From NCBI RefSeq assembly GCF_003086775.1, contig NZ_CP026001.1, forward strand, positions 3,624,125 to 3,688,124: a stretch of 64,000 bases of DNA, written 5' to 3'. The DNA comes from Stenotrophomonas sp. ZAC14D1_NAIMI4_1. Its GTDB lineage: Bacteria; Pseudomonadota; Gammaproteobacteria; Xanthomonadales; Xanthomonadaceae. Below, one piece after another: positions 16,916 to 26,532 of this stretch. The number at the start of each line of letters is the position of its first letter. The stretch's first letter is position 1. The position numbers and the translations under genes are program-made. Below the pieces are notes generated by a model. That model was not told the DNA's origin, made no database searches, and worked only from the letters and a program-made list of their open reading frames with translations.

Positions 16916-18064
16916 TCAGGGAAGGCGCAGCGTGAAGCGTCCGTCGCGGACCCGCAGGACCAGCCCGGTTTGCCGCCACTCCACGGGCAGTTCCAGTGCC
17001 GTGTGCGGCGTGGGGATCCGTTTGATGGCATCGGCCACCCAGTGATCTTCATGGGCTTCGCCGTGAAGCGTGCCGTCATCACTCACCTCGATCACATTGA
17101 TCCAGGCCACGCTGCTGGCCTTGCCACGACCGCCCACGGCATGGCCGGCGATGGCCTGCCAACGCCCCCGCCAGTAAATGAGCCACACGCTCTGGTGGGG
17201 ACGCAGATCCGCATCGATCACGCTGCCCGCCACCACCACGCATCGTCCCGACGGGCTGGCGATCACCGTCTCCAGACCGCACACATGGCGGCCCGTGGCC
17301 TCACCGTCGATGTGAAGCGAGTACGGACAGAGTTGCGTGAACAGGGCCGGATGCGCGGTCAGGCGCAGATCCTCGGGAAGCATGGGAATGGCCTGCAGGA
17401 CCCGGGTGTCGGGCAGGACATGGCGAAGCGCCCTCGGCACGCCTGCAGCCAGCGCCGGGTGCCCCTCCGCCAGCCATAGCCCTCGACAGGGATGCAGCTG
17501 GATCAGGCGGCAAGGCAGGCTGCGCAGCCACGATGCCGCCGCCACATCGCCATCGGATTGCCGACGGGCACCCAGTTCCTGCGCGAGCACGCTTGGAGCG
17601 ACGGCCAGCAGATGCACCACCTTGTGCTGCTCGTCGTAGACGATCACCCCCTCGTTCCGGTCGACAGAGCCGGTGGCCAGGCGCAGCGCGCTGCCCGGCA
17701 GCGACGTCCATCCACAGCTGGCCTCGTTGCTGCCGAGGATGGCTACCCCTTCGACGATGGCGCCATCGCGCAGCATCTGGACGCTGTAGACGGGCCCGCC
17801 CATGCCCACTTCAGCCGATTCCAGCAGCACGTCATGCGTGGGGGGACGCTCGGCCAGGCGCCCTGGCAACTCCGAACGCAGCCGTGCGCCGCCGACGGCA
17901 TCACCGGTCAGGTCAAGGCGCTGCAGCACGACTCCCAGCGCAACGCACACGGCAAGGCCGACCACGACGCCCAACGGTGACCACCAGGCGACGCAGATGG
18001 CCACCCATGCCAGCAACGGCAACCATTGGGCAAAGCGACGGAGCGTGGTTCGATCAGCAGTCAT
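16916..18064 (-). CDS. Hypothetical membrane-anchored protein
   Basis: A 382-residue protein I do not recognise. Near the N-terminus are two adjacent hydrophobic helices ([34 protein letters not shown]), then a long soluble domain with few charged clusters, several Cys and Trp, and segments such as [20 protein letters not shown] and [18 protein letters not shown]. Start at 18064 is preferred because the extra upstream codons to 18094 look random. It is upstream of rimK on the same strand. Confidence 0.6.
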   Translation of the reverse strand: MTADRTTLRRFAQWLPLLAWVAICVAWWSPLGVVVGLAVCVALGVVLQRLDLTGDAVGGARLRSELPGRLAERPPTHDVLLESAEVGMGGPVYSVQMLRDGAIVEGVAILGSNEASCGWTSLPGSALRLATGSVDRNEGVIVYDEQHKVVHLLAVAPSVLAQELGARRQSDGDVAAASWLRSLPCRLIQLHPCRGLWLAEGHPALAAGVPRALRHVLPDTRVLQAIPMLPEDLRLTAHPALFTQLCPYSLHIDGEATGRHVCGLETVIASPSGRCVVVAGSVIDADLRPHQSVWLIYWRGRWQAIAGHAVGGRGKASSVAWINVIEVSDDGTLHGEAHEDHWVADAIKRIPTPHTALELPVEWRQTGLVLRVRDGRFTLRLP

Positions 18065-18234
18065 CCGGGCATCGCATCGGCATCCGTGCACCATTCAAGC
18101 GTTCAACACGGCCCCAGGCAATGGGCCCGGACACGGTTGATTCGGCACAGGATAATCGCGAAGCGCAGGCCTGTTCGAGGCGTTCACCGATCATCACGAC
18201 CGGGATCCATGCGCGGAAGAACCACTGGGAGACA

Positions 18235-18308
18235 TGGAGCGGGCGAAGGGAATCGAACCCTCGTCAGTAGCTTGGGAAGCTACAGCTCTACCATTGAGCT
18301 ACGCCCGC
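18235..18308 (-). tRNA. tRNA-Gly(CCC)
   Basis: A 74-nt tRNA with encoded CCA. The acceptor stem is GCGGGCG/CGCCCGC, the D-loop has AATGGTAGAGC, and the T-arm reads GAGGGTTCGATTCCCTT. The anticodon stem GTAGC/GCTAC holds the loop TTCCCAA, which puts CCC at 34-36. The gene stands alone between the gene at 18064 and estA, with no integrase or attachment duplicate visible. Confidence 0.95.
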
Positions 18309-18364
18309 ATTGCAGGGTGAAAGTCTATGCGGACCGGCCGGTGTTGCGCAATGCCGGCGGCAAC

Positions 18365-18404
18365 GGGGTCGGAGCCCTTTCCGGGTGGAAAGGGATCCGA
18401 CCCC
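18365..18404. repeat. GGGGTC-type palindrome
   Basis: An imperfect inverted repeat running from GGGGTCGGAGCCCTTT to AAAGGGATCCGACCCC. It is one of at least five similar elements in the window (also 24399, 28193, 30815, 44344) that share GGGGTC/GACCCC ends but differ in their inner stem. This one lies just past the esterase stop codon. Confidence 0.75.
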
Positions 18405-18412
18405 GCCCTGGA

Positions 18413-20245
18413 TCAGAAGCTGCCGCTGAAGTTGGCGAACAGCGTGGCGTCCTGCGCACGCTTCTGCAGGGTGGTGGCGCTCAGGCCGATGTTGCTCTGC
18501 AGGCCGAACAGCTCCATACGCGCGCCGAAGATGGCGGTTGCATAGTTCTTGTCGAAGTCCATGCCCGGCACGCGGTACATGCCCACGTCCGGCAGGCTCT
18601 GCACCCATGCGCTGGCCTGCTTGGTGTCCTCGAACTCGTGGTCGTAGGTCACCTGCACGTACGGCTTGACGCTGCCGCCATCGAAGCGGGCCTGCCAGCC
18701 GATGCGGCCCACGGTGGAATCGACGTCCTGCTTGCCGTAGCCCAGCGCGGTGGCCAGGGTGTTGGCATCGGCGGTTTCGGTGTAGCCGTCGATCTTCACC
18801 TTCTGCCAGATCACCGAGGCGATCGGGCCGTGGCGGAAGCCGCCTTCGGTGCCGAACTCGTAACCGGCGTTCAGGGCTGCGGTCAGGTTGCTGCCGTCCG
18901 GCGAGCCGCCGTGTTCACGGGTGGCCGGGCCGAGCTGGACCTTGCGGTTCACGTCATAGGACAGCCAGGTGTAGCTGACCTGGCCGTTGACCCAGATGCG
19001 GTCGCCGTACCAGCCCGCGAACAGGCCGGCGGTGGTGTCCTTCTGGGTGAAGTCGCCACGGCTGTTGCCGAAGTCGGCGTTCATGCGGCCGAAACCGGCG
19101 AAGCCGCCGACGACCATGCCGTCGCGTGCCCAGTCGACACCGAACAGGCCGGCCGGGGCCAGGCCGTCATACACGTCGGCGTGGTCGTAGCGCTGCATGT
19201 CGCCGCGCACGCCGCCCCACCAGGACATGCCGTCGGCCGGACGGCCGGCCTGGTGCAGGCTGACCTGGTCGGCGCGCGAACGGCCGATGGTCTGCGCCGA
19301 GTGGGTCAGGATCTGCTGCAGGCGCGGGCCTTCCAGGATCGAGATGGCGTACTGGCCCAGCATCTGGTGCGCGGCCGAGGTCGGGTGCACGTCATCGGCG
19401 AACAGGTAGGTGCTGGCTGCGTCCGGGCGCACATAGGCCAGCGGGCTGCAGGTCAGCGACGAAGCCACCAGGCAGGCGCGGCCGGTGACGTTGCTGAAGC
19501 CGTACATGCCCGGGTTGGCGATGATTTCGCGGAGCAGGGTGTAGGTATCGAGCGGGATGAACTCGATGCCGGCCTGCTTCAGGCCACCGTACAGGGCGTT
19601 GTTGTAGGCGGTGGACAGGGCGGTGCCCTGCGCCTGGCCGGCGGCGCCGCGGTCGATGAAGCCCGGGGTGATGCCCACGTCAGGCAGGTTGGGCACCATC
19701 ACGTACTGCGCACCGGCCTGCTTCAGGCCGGCCACGATGCCGACCTGGGTGGTGACCGCCGCGCCGATGACGGCCGGCGCCTGGGCCGGGGCGGTGATCG
19801 AGAACAGGTCGTTGGCGCCGCCCCACACGGTGTACAGGGCGTTCGGGTCGGCCTTGCCACCGTTGGCGGCCAGATACCTGGCCATCTGCGTCTTCAGCGA
19901 GGGCACGGCCACGTTGCCGAGCGCCGGCTGGGTCAGGTCGACGCCCACGCGGGCGCCACCGACGGCGTAGTTGTCACCGGTCTGGCCATTGCCGTTGGGG
20001 CTGGCGTTGGTGCCGTAGTAATCGGCCACGAACTGCGACCACTCCCAGCCCGGGTTGGTGGTGAACTGGCCGGTGACCGGGCGCACGTCCGCCGGCAGCA
20101 GCGGGCGGAAGTAGCCGCTGTCGGTCAGGCTGTCGCCGAAGAACACGGTGCGGGTGAACGGGGATTCGCCTGCCATGGCCGGCAGCGCGGCGAGCGCGAT
20201 CGCGGCCGCCATCAGGGAGCGGATCGGGCGTTTGCTGAGCAGCAT
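18413..20245 (-). CDS. estA: GDSL esterase/lipase autotransporter (EstA type)
   Basis: A 610-residue type Va autotransporter. The signal peptide is cut after AMA (about residue 25). The passenger is a GDSL hydrolase with catalytic Ser-39 in FFGDSLTDSG, a GGANDLF block III (Asn), and the Asp-His pair in FADDVHPTSAAHQM. From about residue 350 a 12-strand beta-barrel follows, ending in Phe (LFANFSGSF), the outer-membrane insertion signal. Family members display an esterase on the cell surface that affects lipids, rhamnolipids and motility. ATG at 20245 has a CAGGAG site; the longer frame to 20284 does not. The symbol follows the Pseudomonas EstA family. Confidence 0.92.
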   Translation of the reverse strand: MLLSKRPIRSLMAAAIALAALPAMAGESPFTRTVFFGDSLTDSGYFRPLLPADVRPVTGQFTTNPGWEWSQFVADYYGTNASPNGNGQTGDNYAVGGARVGVDLTQPALGNVAVPSLKTQMARYLAANGGKADPNALYTVWGGANDLFSITAPAQAPAVIGAAVTTQVGIVAGLKQAGAQYVMVPNLPDVGITPGFIDRGAAGQAQGTALSTAYNNALYGGLKQAGIEFIPLDTYTLLREIIANPGMYGFSNVTGRACLVASSLTCSPLAYVRPDAASTYLFADDVHPTSAAHQMLGQYAISILEGPRLQQILTHSAQTIGRSRADQVSLHQAGRPADGMSWWGGVRGDMQRYDHADVYDGLAPAGLFGVDWARDGMVVGGFAGFGRMNADFGNSRGDFTQKDTTAGLFAGWYGDRIWVNGQVSYTWLSYDVNRKVQLGPATREHGGSPDGSNLTAALNAGYEFGTEGGFRHGPIASVIWQKVKIDGYTETADANTLATALGYGKQDVDSTVGRIGWQARFDGGSVKPYVQVTYDHEFEDTKQASAWVQSLPDVGMYRVPGMDFDKNYATAIFGARMELFGLQSNIGLSATTLQKRAQDATLFANFSGSF

Positions 20246-20452
20246 GTAGAACTCCTGGGGGGAAATGTTGGGGATCCGGCGCACACGTACGCCGGCGCAC
20301 GGTGAATGGTTTCACCGTGTCGCCGATTGCTCACGCTGCGCCGCCGCATGAATTGTCGCCTGAGACCATGCTGGCGGGCTGTGCCGGTGATGGCGTGCGG
20401 CGCACGGAGGCGGCGGTTCCGATCCTGATGGGCCATAAGCGACAATGCGCGG

Positions 20453-20653
20453 ATGAACATCCAGCTCAATGGCGAACCCCGCACCCTGCCCGCTTCGGCG
20501 ACCCTCCTGGACCTGCTCGCCACCGAGCAGCTGCTGCAGCGCCGGGTGGCGGTGGAAGTGAATGGCGAGATCGTCAGCCGCAGCCGCCATGGCGAGCACG
20601 TGCTGGCCGAAGGTGACGTGGTGGAGATCGTGCACGCGCTCGGTGGTGGCTGA
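20453..20653 (+). CDS. thiS: Sulfur carrier protein ThiS
   Basis: A 66-residue ubiquitin-like protein with the diagnostic C-terminal Gly-Gly ([10 protein letters not shown]) that becomes a thiocarboxylate and donates sulfur for the thiazole ring of thiamine. It begins [22 protein letters not shown]. It is followed by thiG after 133 bases that contain a pair of SMAG palindromes. No TPP riboswitch motif is evident upstream. Confidence 0.95.
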   Translation: MNIQLNGEPRTLPASATLLDLLATEQLLQRRVAVEVNGEIVSRSRHGEHVLAEGDVVEIVHALGGG

Positions 20654-20674
20654 GGAAAACCCGCGCTCCGCGCT

Positions 20675-20737
20675 CGCCGGGCTTGGCCCGGCGCTACCCT
20701 GCGCATCTCTTCCGGTAGCACCGGGCCATGCCCGGCG
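20675..20737. repeat. Inverted SMAG pair between thiS and thiG
   Basis: An inverted unit CGCCGGGC-TTG-GCCCGGCG-CTAC (20675-20697) is followed by a direct unit GTAG-CACCGGGC-CAT-GCCCGGCGG (20715-20737). Their opposite orientation makes a BIME-like module within a biosynthetic operon. Transcribed, it could form stable stem-loops affecting message stability between the two genes. Confidence 0.88.
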
Positions 20738-20786
20738 GCGTCGAAGTGACGACCCCATCTTCAGGCGGATAAGCGATAATCGCGTC

Positions 20787-21581
20787 ATGAACCTCCCTGT
20801 CTCCCCCGATTCGCTGGTGATCGCCGGCAAGACCTATGGCTCGCGGCTGCTGACCGGCACCGGCAAGTTCAAGGACCTGGAAGAAACGCGCCTGGCCACC
20901 GAGGCCGCTGGCGCCCAGATCGTCACCGTGGCCATCCGCCGCACGAACATCGGCCAGAACCCTGGCGAACCGAACCTGCTGGACGTGCTGCCGCCGGACC
21001 GCTACACCATCCTGCCCAACACCGCCGGCTGCTACACCGCCGAAGACGCCGTGCGCACCTGCCGCCTGGCCCGCGAGCTGCTGGACGGCCACAACCTGAC
21101 CAAGCTGGAAGTGCTGGGCGACCAGAAGTCGCTGTACCCGGACGTGGTGCAGACCCTCAAGGCCGCCGAGCAGCTGGTCAAGGACGGCTTCGAGGTGATG
21201 GTCTACACCTCCGATGACCCGATCCTGGCCAAGCGCCTGGAAGAGATCGGCTGCGCTGCGGTGATGCCGCTGGCCGCGCCGATCGGCTCGGGCCTGGGCA
21301 TCCAGAACAAGTACAACCTGCTGCAGATCATCGAAGACGCCAAGGTGCCGATCATCGTCGACGCCGGCGTGGGCACCGCCTCCGATGCCGCCATTGCGAT
21401 GGAGCTGGGCTGCGACGGCGTGCTGATGAACACCGCCATCGCCGGTGCGCGCCACCCGGTGCTGATGGCCAGCGCCATGCGCAAGGCCGTGGAAGCCGGC
21501 CGCGAGGCCTTCCTGGCCGGGCGCATCCCGCGCAAGCGCTACGCCAGCGCCTCCTCCCCGGTGGATGGGCTGATCGGCTGA
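20787..21581 (+). CDS. thiG: Thiazole synthase
   Basis: A 264-residue TIM-barrel enzyme that builds the thiazole phosphate from deoxyxylulose phosphate, dehydroglycine and ThiS thiocarboxylate. Recognisable segments are [72 protein letters not shown] and [21 protein letters not shown] at 20787 fits homologs, which start with a short leader before [11 protein letters not shown]. The stop overlaps the trmB start by one base (TGATG). Confidence 0.97.
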
Positions 21582-22315
21582 TGACCAATCCTTTTGACAG
21601 CGCCGGTTCCAAGGCCCCGCCCAAGCCCTTCACCGTGAGCGAGGGCCGCCGCGAGGTGCGCAGCTTCGTGCTGCGCCAGGGCCGCTTCACCCCCGCCCAG
21701 CAGCGCGCGTTCGACGAACGCTGGCCGCGCTTCGGCATCGACTACAACGGCCAGCCGCGCGACCTGGATGCCACCTTCGGCCGCCCGGCGCACAAGGTGC
21801 TGGAAATCGGCTTCGGCAACGGTGCAGCCATGCGCTTCGCCGCTCAGCACGATCCGTCGCGCGACTACATCGGCATCGAAGTGCACGCCCCGGGCGTGGG
21901 CCGCCTGCTGAACGCGCTGGCCGATGACAACGCCGACCACGTGCGCCTGTACCACCACGATGCGGTGGAAGTGCTGCAGAACGAGATCGCCGACGGTGCG
22001 CTGGATGAAGTGCGCATCTACTTCCCGGACCCGTGGCACAAGAAGCGCCACAACAAGCGCCGCCTGCTGCAGCCGGCGTTCGCCGAGCTGATCGTGCGCA
22101 AGCTGCGCCCGGGTGGCCGCCTGCACTGCGCCACCGACTGGGAAGACTACGCCGAGCAGATGTGGGACGTGCTCGACGCCACCGCCGGCCTGGTCAACCG
22201 TGCCGGCCCGCGTGGCAGCGTGCCGCGCCCGGACTGGCGCCCGCAGACGCACTTCGAGACCCGCGGCCAGAAGCTCGGCCACGGCGTCTGGGACCTGCTG
22301 TACGACCGTACCTGA
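21581..22315 (+). CDS. trmB: tRNA (guanine-N7-)-methyltransferase
   Basis: A 244-residue SAM-dependent enzyme that makes m7G46 in the tRNA variable loop. It has the SAM motif [17 protein letters not shown], the acidic [14 protein letters not shown], and the catalytic/tRNA-binding segment [18 protein letters not shown], which is diagnostic for TrmB. It is translationally coupled to thiG, an order found in other gamma-proteobacteria. Confidence 0.96.
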
Positions 22316-22342
22316 CCCACGCACGAGGACGCTGCGCCCCAC

Positions 22343-24190
22343 ATGGATACCGCGCTGACGCTGACCAACGACATGAAGCTCGTGCTCGGGCTGGTCGGCT
22401 TCACGATGGCGATGTTCCTGTTCGAGCGCATCCGCGCCGACGTCGTCGCGCTGGTGGTGCTGGTGGTGCTCGGCGTCACCGGCCTGATCGCCCCGGAAGA
22501 AATCTTCGGTGGCTTCTCGGGTAACGCGGTGATGAGCATCATCGCCACCACCATCCTCGGTGCGGGCCTGGACCGCACCGGGGCGCTGAACCGGCTGGCC
22601 GCGTGGCTGCTGCGGCGCGGCCACGGCGTCGAGCAGCGGCTGCTGATGATGACCACGGCCATCGCCGGCCTGAACTCGTCCTTCATGCAGAACCCCTCGG
22701 TGATGGCGCTGTACCTGCCGGTCGCCTCGCGGCTGGTCGCGCGCACCGGGCTGACCCTGCAGCGGCTGCTGCTGCCGATCTCGGCAGCGATCGTGATGGG
22801 CGGCGCGCTGACCATGGTCGGCAACTCGCCGCTGATCCTGCTGAACGATCTGCTGGCCTCGGCCAACAACAATCTGCCTTCGGGCCTGGCGACCATCGAG
22901 CCGCTGCGCATGTTCGCGCCGCTGCCGATCGGCGTGGCCCTGCTGATCGCCTCGCTGCTGTATTTCCGCTACTACGGCGACCGCAAGCTGATCGAAGAGG
23001 AAAGCCTGGTCAATGACGGGGTGACCCCGGCACGCACCGAGAGCTACTTCGCCAAGACCTACGGCATCGAAGGCGATGTGTTCGAGCTGGTGGTCACCGC
23101 CGAAAGCCCGCTGGTGGGCATGACCCTGGGCGAGGCCGAGACCCTGCATGATGCGCCGCTGCTGCTGGCGCTGAAGACCGGCAACGACACCCGCCTGGCA
23201 CCGCCGGCGGAGATGCGCATCTGGGTGGGCAGCGTGCTGGGCGCGATGGGCCCGCGCCAGGACGTGCACGATTTCGCGCAGAACCAGTTCCTGCGCATGT
23301 CCTCGCGGCTGAAGCACCTGGGCGACCTGTTCAACCCCAGCCGTGCCGGTATTTCCGAGGCAGTGGTGCCGCCGACCTCCAACGTGATCGGCAAGAGCGC
23401 TGCCGATCTGCGCCTGCGCAAGGAGCGCGGCATCAGCCTGCTGGCGATCAACCGTGACAAGCAGGTGATCCGCGAGGACGTGCGCGACGTGCAGCTGCGC
23501 GCCGGTGACATGCTGGTCTTCCACAGCATCTGGACCGACCTGGCGCAGGCCGCGAAGAGCCGCGACTTCGTGGTGGTGACCGACTACCCGACCGGCGAGC
23601 AGCGCCCGCACAAGTTCAAGATCGCGATGGCGATCTTCGCGCTGACCATCCTGATCGCGCTGACCAGCAAGCTGCCGGTGGCGCTGACCCTGATGACCGG
23701 CGTGGCCGGCATGCTGCTGACCGGCGTGCTGCGCATGGACGAGGCCTATGCCTCGATCAACTGGAAGACGGTATTCATGATGGCCGGGCTGATTCCGCTC
23801 GGCTGGGCAATGGATTCCAGCGGCGCGGCGGCCTGGGTGGCCGGCCACACGATCGACAAGCTGCCGACCGGCATCCCGATCTGGGTGCTGGAGCTTGCGC
23901 TGGCACTGCTGACCACGGTGTTCTCGCTGGTGATCAGCCACGTGGGCGCGACGATCGTGATGGTGCCCATCGCGGTGAACCTGGCGCTGGCGGCGGGCGG
24001 CAATCCGACCGCGTTCGCGCTGATCGTGGCGTTGTCAGCGTCCAACAACCTGATGACGGCCTCCAACCCGGTGATTTCGATGATCACCGGCCCGGCCAAC
24101 TACACCCCGCGCGAGATGTGGCGGGTCGGCGGACCGCTGTCGCTGATCTACACGCTGGTGGTGGTGGTGATGATCAACCTGATGTTCTGA
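22343..24190 (+). CDS. SLC13-family permease with central RCK_C domains
   Basis: A 615-residue transporter: an N-terminal bundle of helices with FMQNPSVMALYLPV and SAAIVMGGALTMVGNSPLILLN (the SNP-like hairpin of the DASS/SLC13 fold), a cytoplasmic stretch of about residues 230-415 with two TrkA-C/RCK_C modules (GDVFELVVTAESPLVGMTLGE and SNVIGKSAADLRLRKERGI), and a second helix bundle with SASNNLMTASNPVISMITGP. Family members carry dicarboxylates, citrate or sulfate with sodium. The substrate here is unknown. It starts 27 bases after trmB. Confidence 0.9.
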   Translation: MDTALTLTNDMKLVLGLVGFTMAMFLFERIRADVVALVVLVVLGVTGLIAPEEIFGGFSGNAVMSIIATTILGAGLDRTGALNRLAAWLLRRGHGVEQRLLMMTTAIAGLNSSFMQNPSVMALYLPVASRLVARTGLTLQRLLLPISAAIVMGGALTMVGNSPLILLNDLLASANNNLPSGLATIEPLRMFAPLPIGVALLIASLLYFRYYGDRKLIEEESLVNDGVTPARTESYFAKTYGIEGDVFELVVTAESPLVGMTLGEAETLHDAPLLLALKTGNDTRLAPPAEMRIWVGSVLGAMGPRQDVHDFAQNQFLRMSSRLKHLGDLFNPSRAGISEAVVPPTSNVIGKSAADLRLRKERGISLLAINRDKQVIREDVRDVQLRAGDMLVFHSIWTDLAQAAKSRDFVVVTDYPTGEQRPHKFKIAMAIFALTILIALTSKLPVALTLMTGVAGMLLTGVLRMDEAYASINWKTVFMMAGLIPLGWAMDSSGAAAWVAGHTIDKLPTGIPIWVLELALALLTTVFSLVISHVGATIVMVPIAVNLALAAGGNPTAFALIVALSASNNLMTASNPVISMITGPANYTPREMWRVGGPLSLIYTLVVVVMINLMF

Positions 24191-24204
24191 GGGTGGGGTG
24201 TGTT

Positions 24205-24279
24205 GGCAGGGCTGCGCCCTGCACCTGCAGAAGCAACGGCAACGTCCAATGCCCGCCTTCGACAGTTTCACGCGGCTGA
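24205..24279 (+). repeat. Stripped relic of the long-stem hairpin element
   Basis: The sequence runs GGCAGGGCTGCGCCCTGCAC, then GAAGCAACGGCAACGTC, then CCGCCTTCGACAG. These are the left and right flanks of the element at 38430-38612 joined together, with the long stem and loop absent. It is followed, as there, by a GTGCCGACC-GTT-GGTCGGCAC hairpin. Confidence 0.65.
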
Positions 24280-24285
24280 TGGTGG

Positions 24286-24439
24286 GTGCCGACCGTTGGT
24301 CGGCACGGGGTCGGATCCCGGTGTTGAATGGCATTGCCACGGAGCCAGTAGATCCACGCATGGCGTGGATGCTTCTGCTTCTACCCTGACGCCCCGATGG
24401 GGTCAGAGCCGTTTTCCTGCGGAGAACGGATCCGACCCC
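24286..24439. repeat. Cluster of three palindromes before the Rieske gene
   Basis: 24286-24306 is GTGCCGACC-GTT-GGTCGGCAC. 24348-24371 is a SMAG unit (GTAG + ATCCACGC-ATG-GCGTGGAT). 24399-24439 is a GGGGTC-type imperfect palindrome ending TCCGACCCC. The 259-base gap between the SLC13 gene and the Rieske gene holds only these repeats and the relic at 24205. Confidence 0.85.
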
Positions 24440-24449
24440 GACGCTGGCC

Positions 24450-24785
24450 TCAGGCCAGGTAGACCTGGCCGTCGCGGATATCCACCGGCACCGCGCGCAG
24501 GCGGTCGCCCTTGCACGGGCCGGCAATGCAGTCACCGCTGTCCAGCGCGAACGAGGCGCCGTGCGCAGCACACACCAGGTGGCCTTCACGGCTCTTCAGG
24601 AACTGGCCGGGAGCCCAGTCGAGGCGGCGGCCGGCGTGCGGGCAGATGTTCAGGAATGCGCGCACCTGGGCGCCATCGCGATACAGCACCAGCGATTCGG
24701 CATCGCCTTCGACCACCGCTTCGACCTCGGCAAAGGCCCCGTCGGCAAGGGCATCAAGGGCGATCAGGGCAGCGGCGGCAGTCAT
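24450..24785 (-). CDS. Rieske [2Fe-2S] domain protein
   Basis: A 111-residue stand-alone Rieske ferredoxin with both cluster motifs: C-P-H (NICPHAGRRLDW) and C-x2-H (CAAHGASFALDSGDC). Such small Rieske proteins pass electrons to oxygenases or reductases or serve unknown redox roles. No partner oxygenase lies next to it. ATG 24785 is chosen because upstream codons to 24821 carry no homologous-looking sequence. Confidence 0.9.
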   Translation of the reverse strand: MTAAAALIALDALADGAFAEVEAVVEGDAESLVLYRDGAQVRAFLNICPHAGRRLDWAPGQFLKSREGHLVCAAHGASFALDSGDCIAGPCKGDRLRAVPVDIRDGQVYLA

Positions 24786-24964
24786 GGCGGAAGGCTCTTG
24801 CGGAAAACCGGATTGTCGCACGGCCGCTCATATGACTGGCTGCGACATGAACACAAGTCATTGATCCGTAATAAGCAAAGGCTATATTTAACGAGTTTTT
24901 CACTCAATGACAGTGGCGCATCCCGATACTCTGGTTTCGCTGATCCCAGCCCTATCGAGCCGCC

Positions 24965-25249
24965 ATGTTTACTCGCGCTTCCGCCTTCAACCAGTTCCGC
25001 ACCCTGTTCGCGCCGCGCAAGCCGCGCCACCCGCTGGTGCGCGTTGCCGTGGGCCTGCTCGGCCTGGCGATCCTGGCAGCGATGGTGTTCATCGGCGTGT
25101 TCGTCGGTGCGGCGATGATCCTGATCGGCCTGGCTTGGAAGCTGCTGGCGTCGCGCAAGCCCAGCGTCACGCGTCGTGCGGCCGATGCCAACGTGGTGGA
25201 AGGCGAATACCGCGTGGTGCGCAAGTCAGCTTTGCCGATGTCGCGCTGA
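24965..25249 (+). CDS. Small membrane protein, unknown function
   Basis: A 94-residue protein with a basic N-terminal third (RTLFAPRKPRHPLVR) and one long hydrophobic region that may be two helices (VAVGLLGLAILAAMVFIGVFVGAAMILIGLAWKLL), then a basic tail. It lies upstream of the FAH-family gene in the same direction (69-base gap). No known domain is recognised. Confidence 0.7.
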   Translation: MFTRASAFNQFRTLFAPRKPRHPLVRVAVGLLGLAILAAMVFIGVFVGAAMILIGLAWKLLASRKPSVTRRAADANVVEGEYRVVRKSALPMSR

Positions 25250-25318
25250 TGCGCTCGCCCGCTGACGTGGGCGCCGCACCGTTCTAGACTGCAGGGGCCT
25301 TCCTACTGGAACCCCCGC

Positions 25319-26041
25319 ATGTCCACTGCCGTTGTTTCCGATGTGATCCCTGCCCCCGCCGTGCCGCGCGTACCGGTGGTGGGCGGTGGCACCTTCCCGG
25401 TCCACCGCATCTACTGCGTCGGCCGCAATTTCGCCGACCATGCGCGTGAGATGGGTGCTGCGGTGCCGGCGGCCGACGATCGCGGCCGCCCGATGTTCTT
25501 CTGCAAGCCGGCCGATGCCATCGTGGTCGGCCATGACGATGTAATCCCCTATCCCCCCGCCACCGGCAACCTGCACCACGAAGTCGAGCTGGTGGTGGCG
25601 ATCGGCGTGGATGCACCGGCCGGTGAACTGGCCGTGGCCGATGCCGACGCGCTGATCTACGGCTACGCCGTGGGCCTGGACCTGACCCGCCGCGACCTGC
25701 AGGCCGCCGCCAAGGAAAAGGGCCACCCGTGGGATTCGGCCAAGGGCTTCGATGCCTCCGCACCCATCAGCGAGATCGTGCACGCCGGTGAAGTGGGCGA
25801 CCTGGCCGCATTGAACCTGTCGCTGGAAGTGAACGGCGAAGTGCGCCAGCAATCGCTGCTCGACCAGATGATCTGGAACGTGCCGGAAATCCTGCATGAG
25901 CTGTCCAAGCTGTGGCAGCTGCGTGCCGGCGACCTGGTGTTCATGGGCACGCCGTCGGGTGTGGCCGCATTGAAGCCGGGCGACCGTTTCAGTGCGCGAC
26001 TGGAAAACGTGGCCGAACGCCACGGCGTCATCGCAGGCTGA
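25319..26041 (+). CDS. Fumarylacetoacetate hydrolase family protein
   Basis: A 240-residue FAH-fold enzyme. The metal ligands are visible in [11 protein letters not shown] (Glu-x-Glu) and the later Asp of [15 protein letters not shown], and the fold's [16 protein letters not shown] and [12 protein letters not shown] segments are conserved. Family members hydrolyse or decarboxylate acylpyruvates such as fumarylpyruvate. The size and motifs resemble fumarylpyruvate hydrolase (NagK-like), but no gentisate pathway genes are nearby, so the substrate is open. Confidence 0.9.
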   Translation: MSTAVVSDVIPAPAVPRVPVVGGGTFPVHRIYCVGRNFADHAREMGAAVPAADDRGRPMFFCKPADAIVVGHDDVIPYPPATGNLHHEVELVVAIGVDAPAGELAVADADALIYGYAVGLDLTRRDLQAAAKEKGHPWDSAKGFDASAPISEIVHAGEVGDLAALNLSLEVNGEVRQQSLLDQMIWNVPEILHELSKLWQLRAGDLVFMGTPSGVAALKPGDRFSARLENVAERHGVIAG

Positions 26042-26094
26042 CATCCGCTGCGTTAACCTGCGCCCGATCCCTCGCCCTCAGGAGAAGAACAAGA

Positions 26095-26499
26095 ATGGGA
26101 ATGCTCACCGAGTTCAAGGAATTCGCGATGCGCGGCAACGTCATCGACCTCGCCGTCGGCGTGGTCATTGGCGCGGCCTTCGGCAAGATCGTCACCGCCC
26201 TGGTGGAAAAGATCATCATGCCGCCGCTGGGCATGCTGATTGGCAAGGTCGATTTCTCCGATCTGGCGTGGACGTTGTCGGCCGCCAGCATCGGGCCGGA
26301 TGGCAAGGAAATTCCGGCAGTGGTGATCGGCTACGGTGATTTCCTCAACACACTGGTGCAGTTCATCATCGTGGCCTTCGCCATCTTCATGGTGATCAAG
26401 GTGATCAACCGCCTCTCGCGCAAGAAGGATGCCGCCCCGGCCGCACCGAAGGAAGAAGTGGTGCTGCTGCGCGAGATCCGCGACAGCCTGAAGAAGTAA
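26095..26499 (+). CDS. mscL: Large-conductance mechanosensitive channel
   Basis: A 134-residue MscL: TM1 with [33 protein letters not shown] (the pore-lining Gly/Ala helix), a periplasmic loop, TM2 [23 protein letters not shown], and the C-terminal helix [14 protein letters not shown]. It forms homopentamers in the inner membrane and releases solutes on hypo-osmotic shock. A GGAG sequence (TCAGGAGAAG) lies about 11 bases before the ATG at 26095. Confidence 0.98.
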   Translation: MGMLTEFKEFAMRGNVIDLAVGVVIGAAFGKIVTALVEKIIMPPLGMLIGKVDFSDLAWTLSAASIGPDGKEIPAVVIGYGDFLNTLVQFIIVAFAIFMVIKVINRLSRKKDAAPAAPKEEVVLLREIRDSLKK

Positions 26500-26532
26500 G
26501 GTGCCGGGCGCCATCGCGCGCCCCGCGTACCT

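Noticed and set aside
18235..18308. tRNA-Gly as an integration site
   Set aside because: No integrase gene or duplicated 3' end of the tRNA is present nearby.
20300..20452. TPP riboswitch before thiS
   Set aside because: I could not find the conserved CUGAGA and ACCUGAUC-type words or the expected fold in the 207-base gap.
21539..23941. An 800-codon open frame on the minus strand
   Set aside because: It lies opposite trmB and the SLC13 permease, both well supported, and has no motif.
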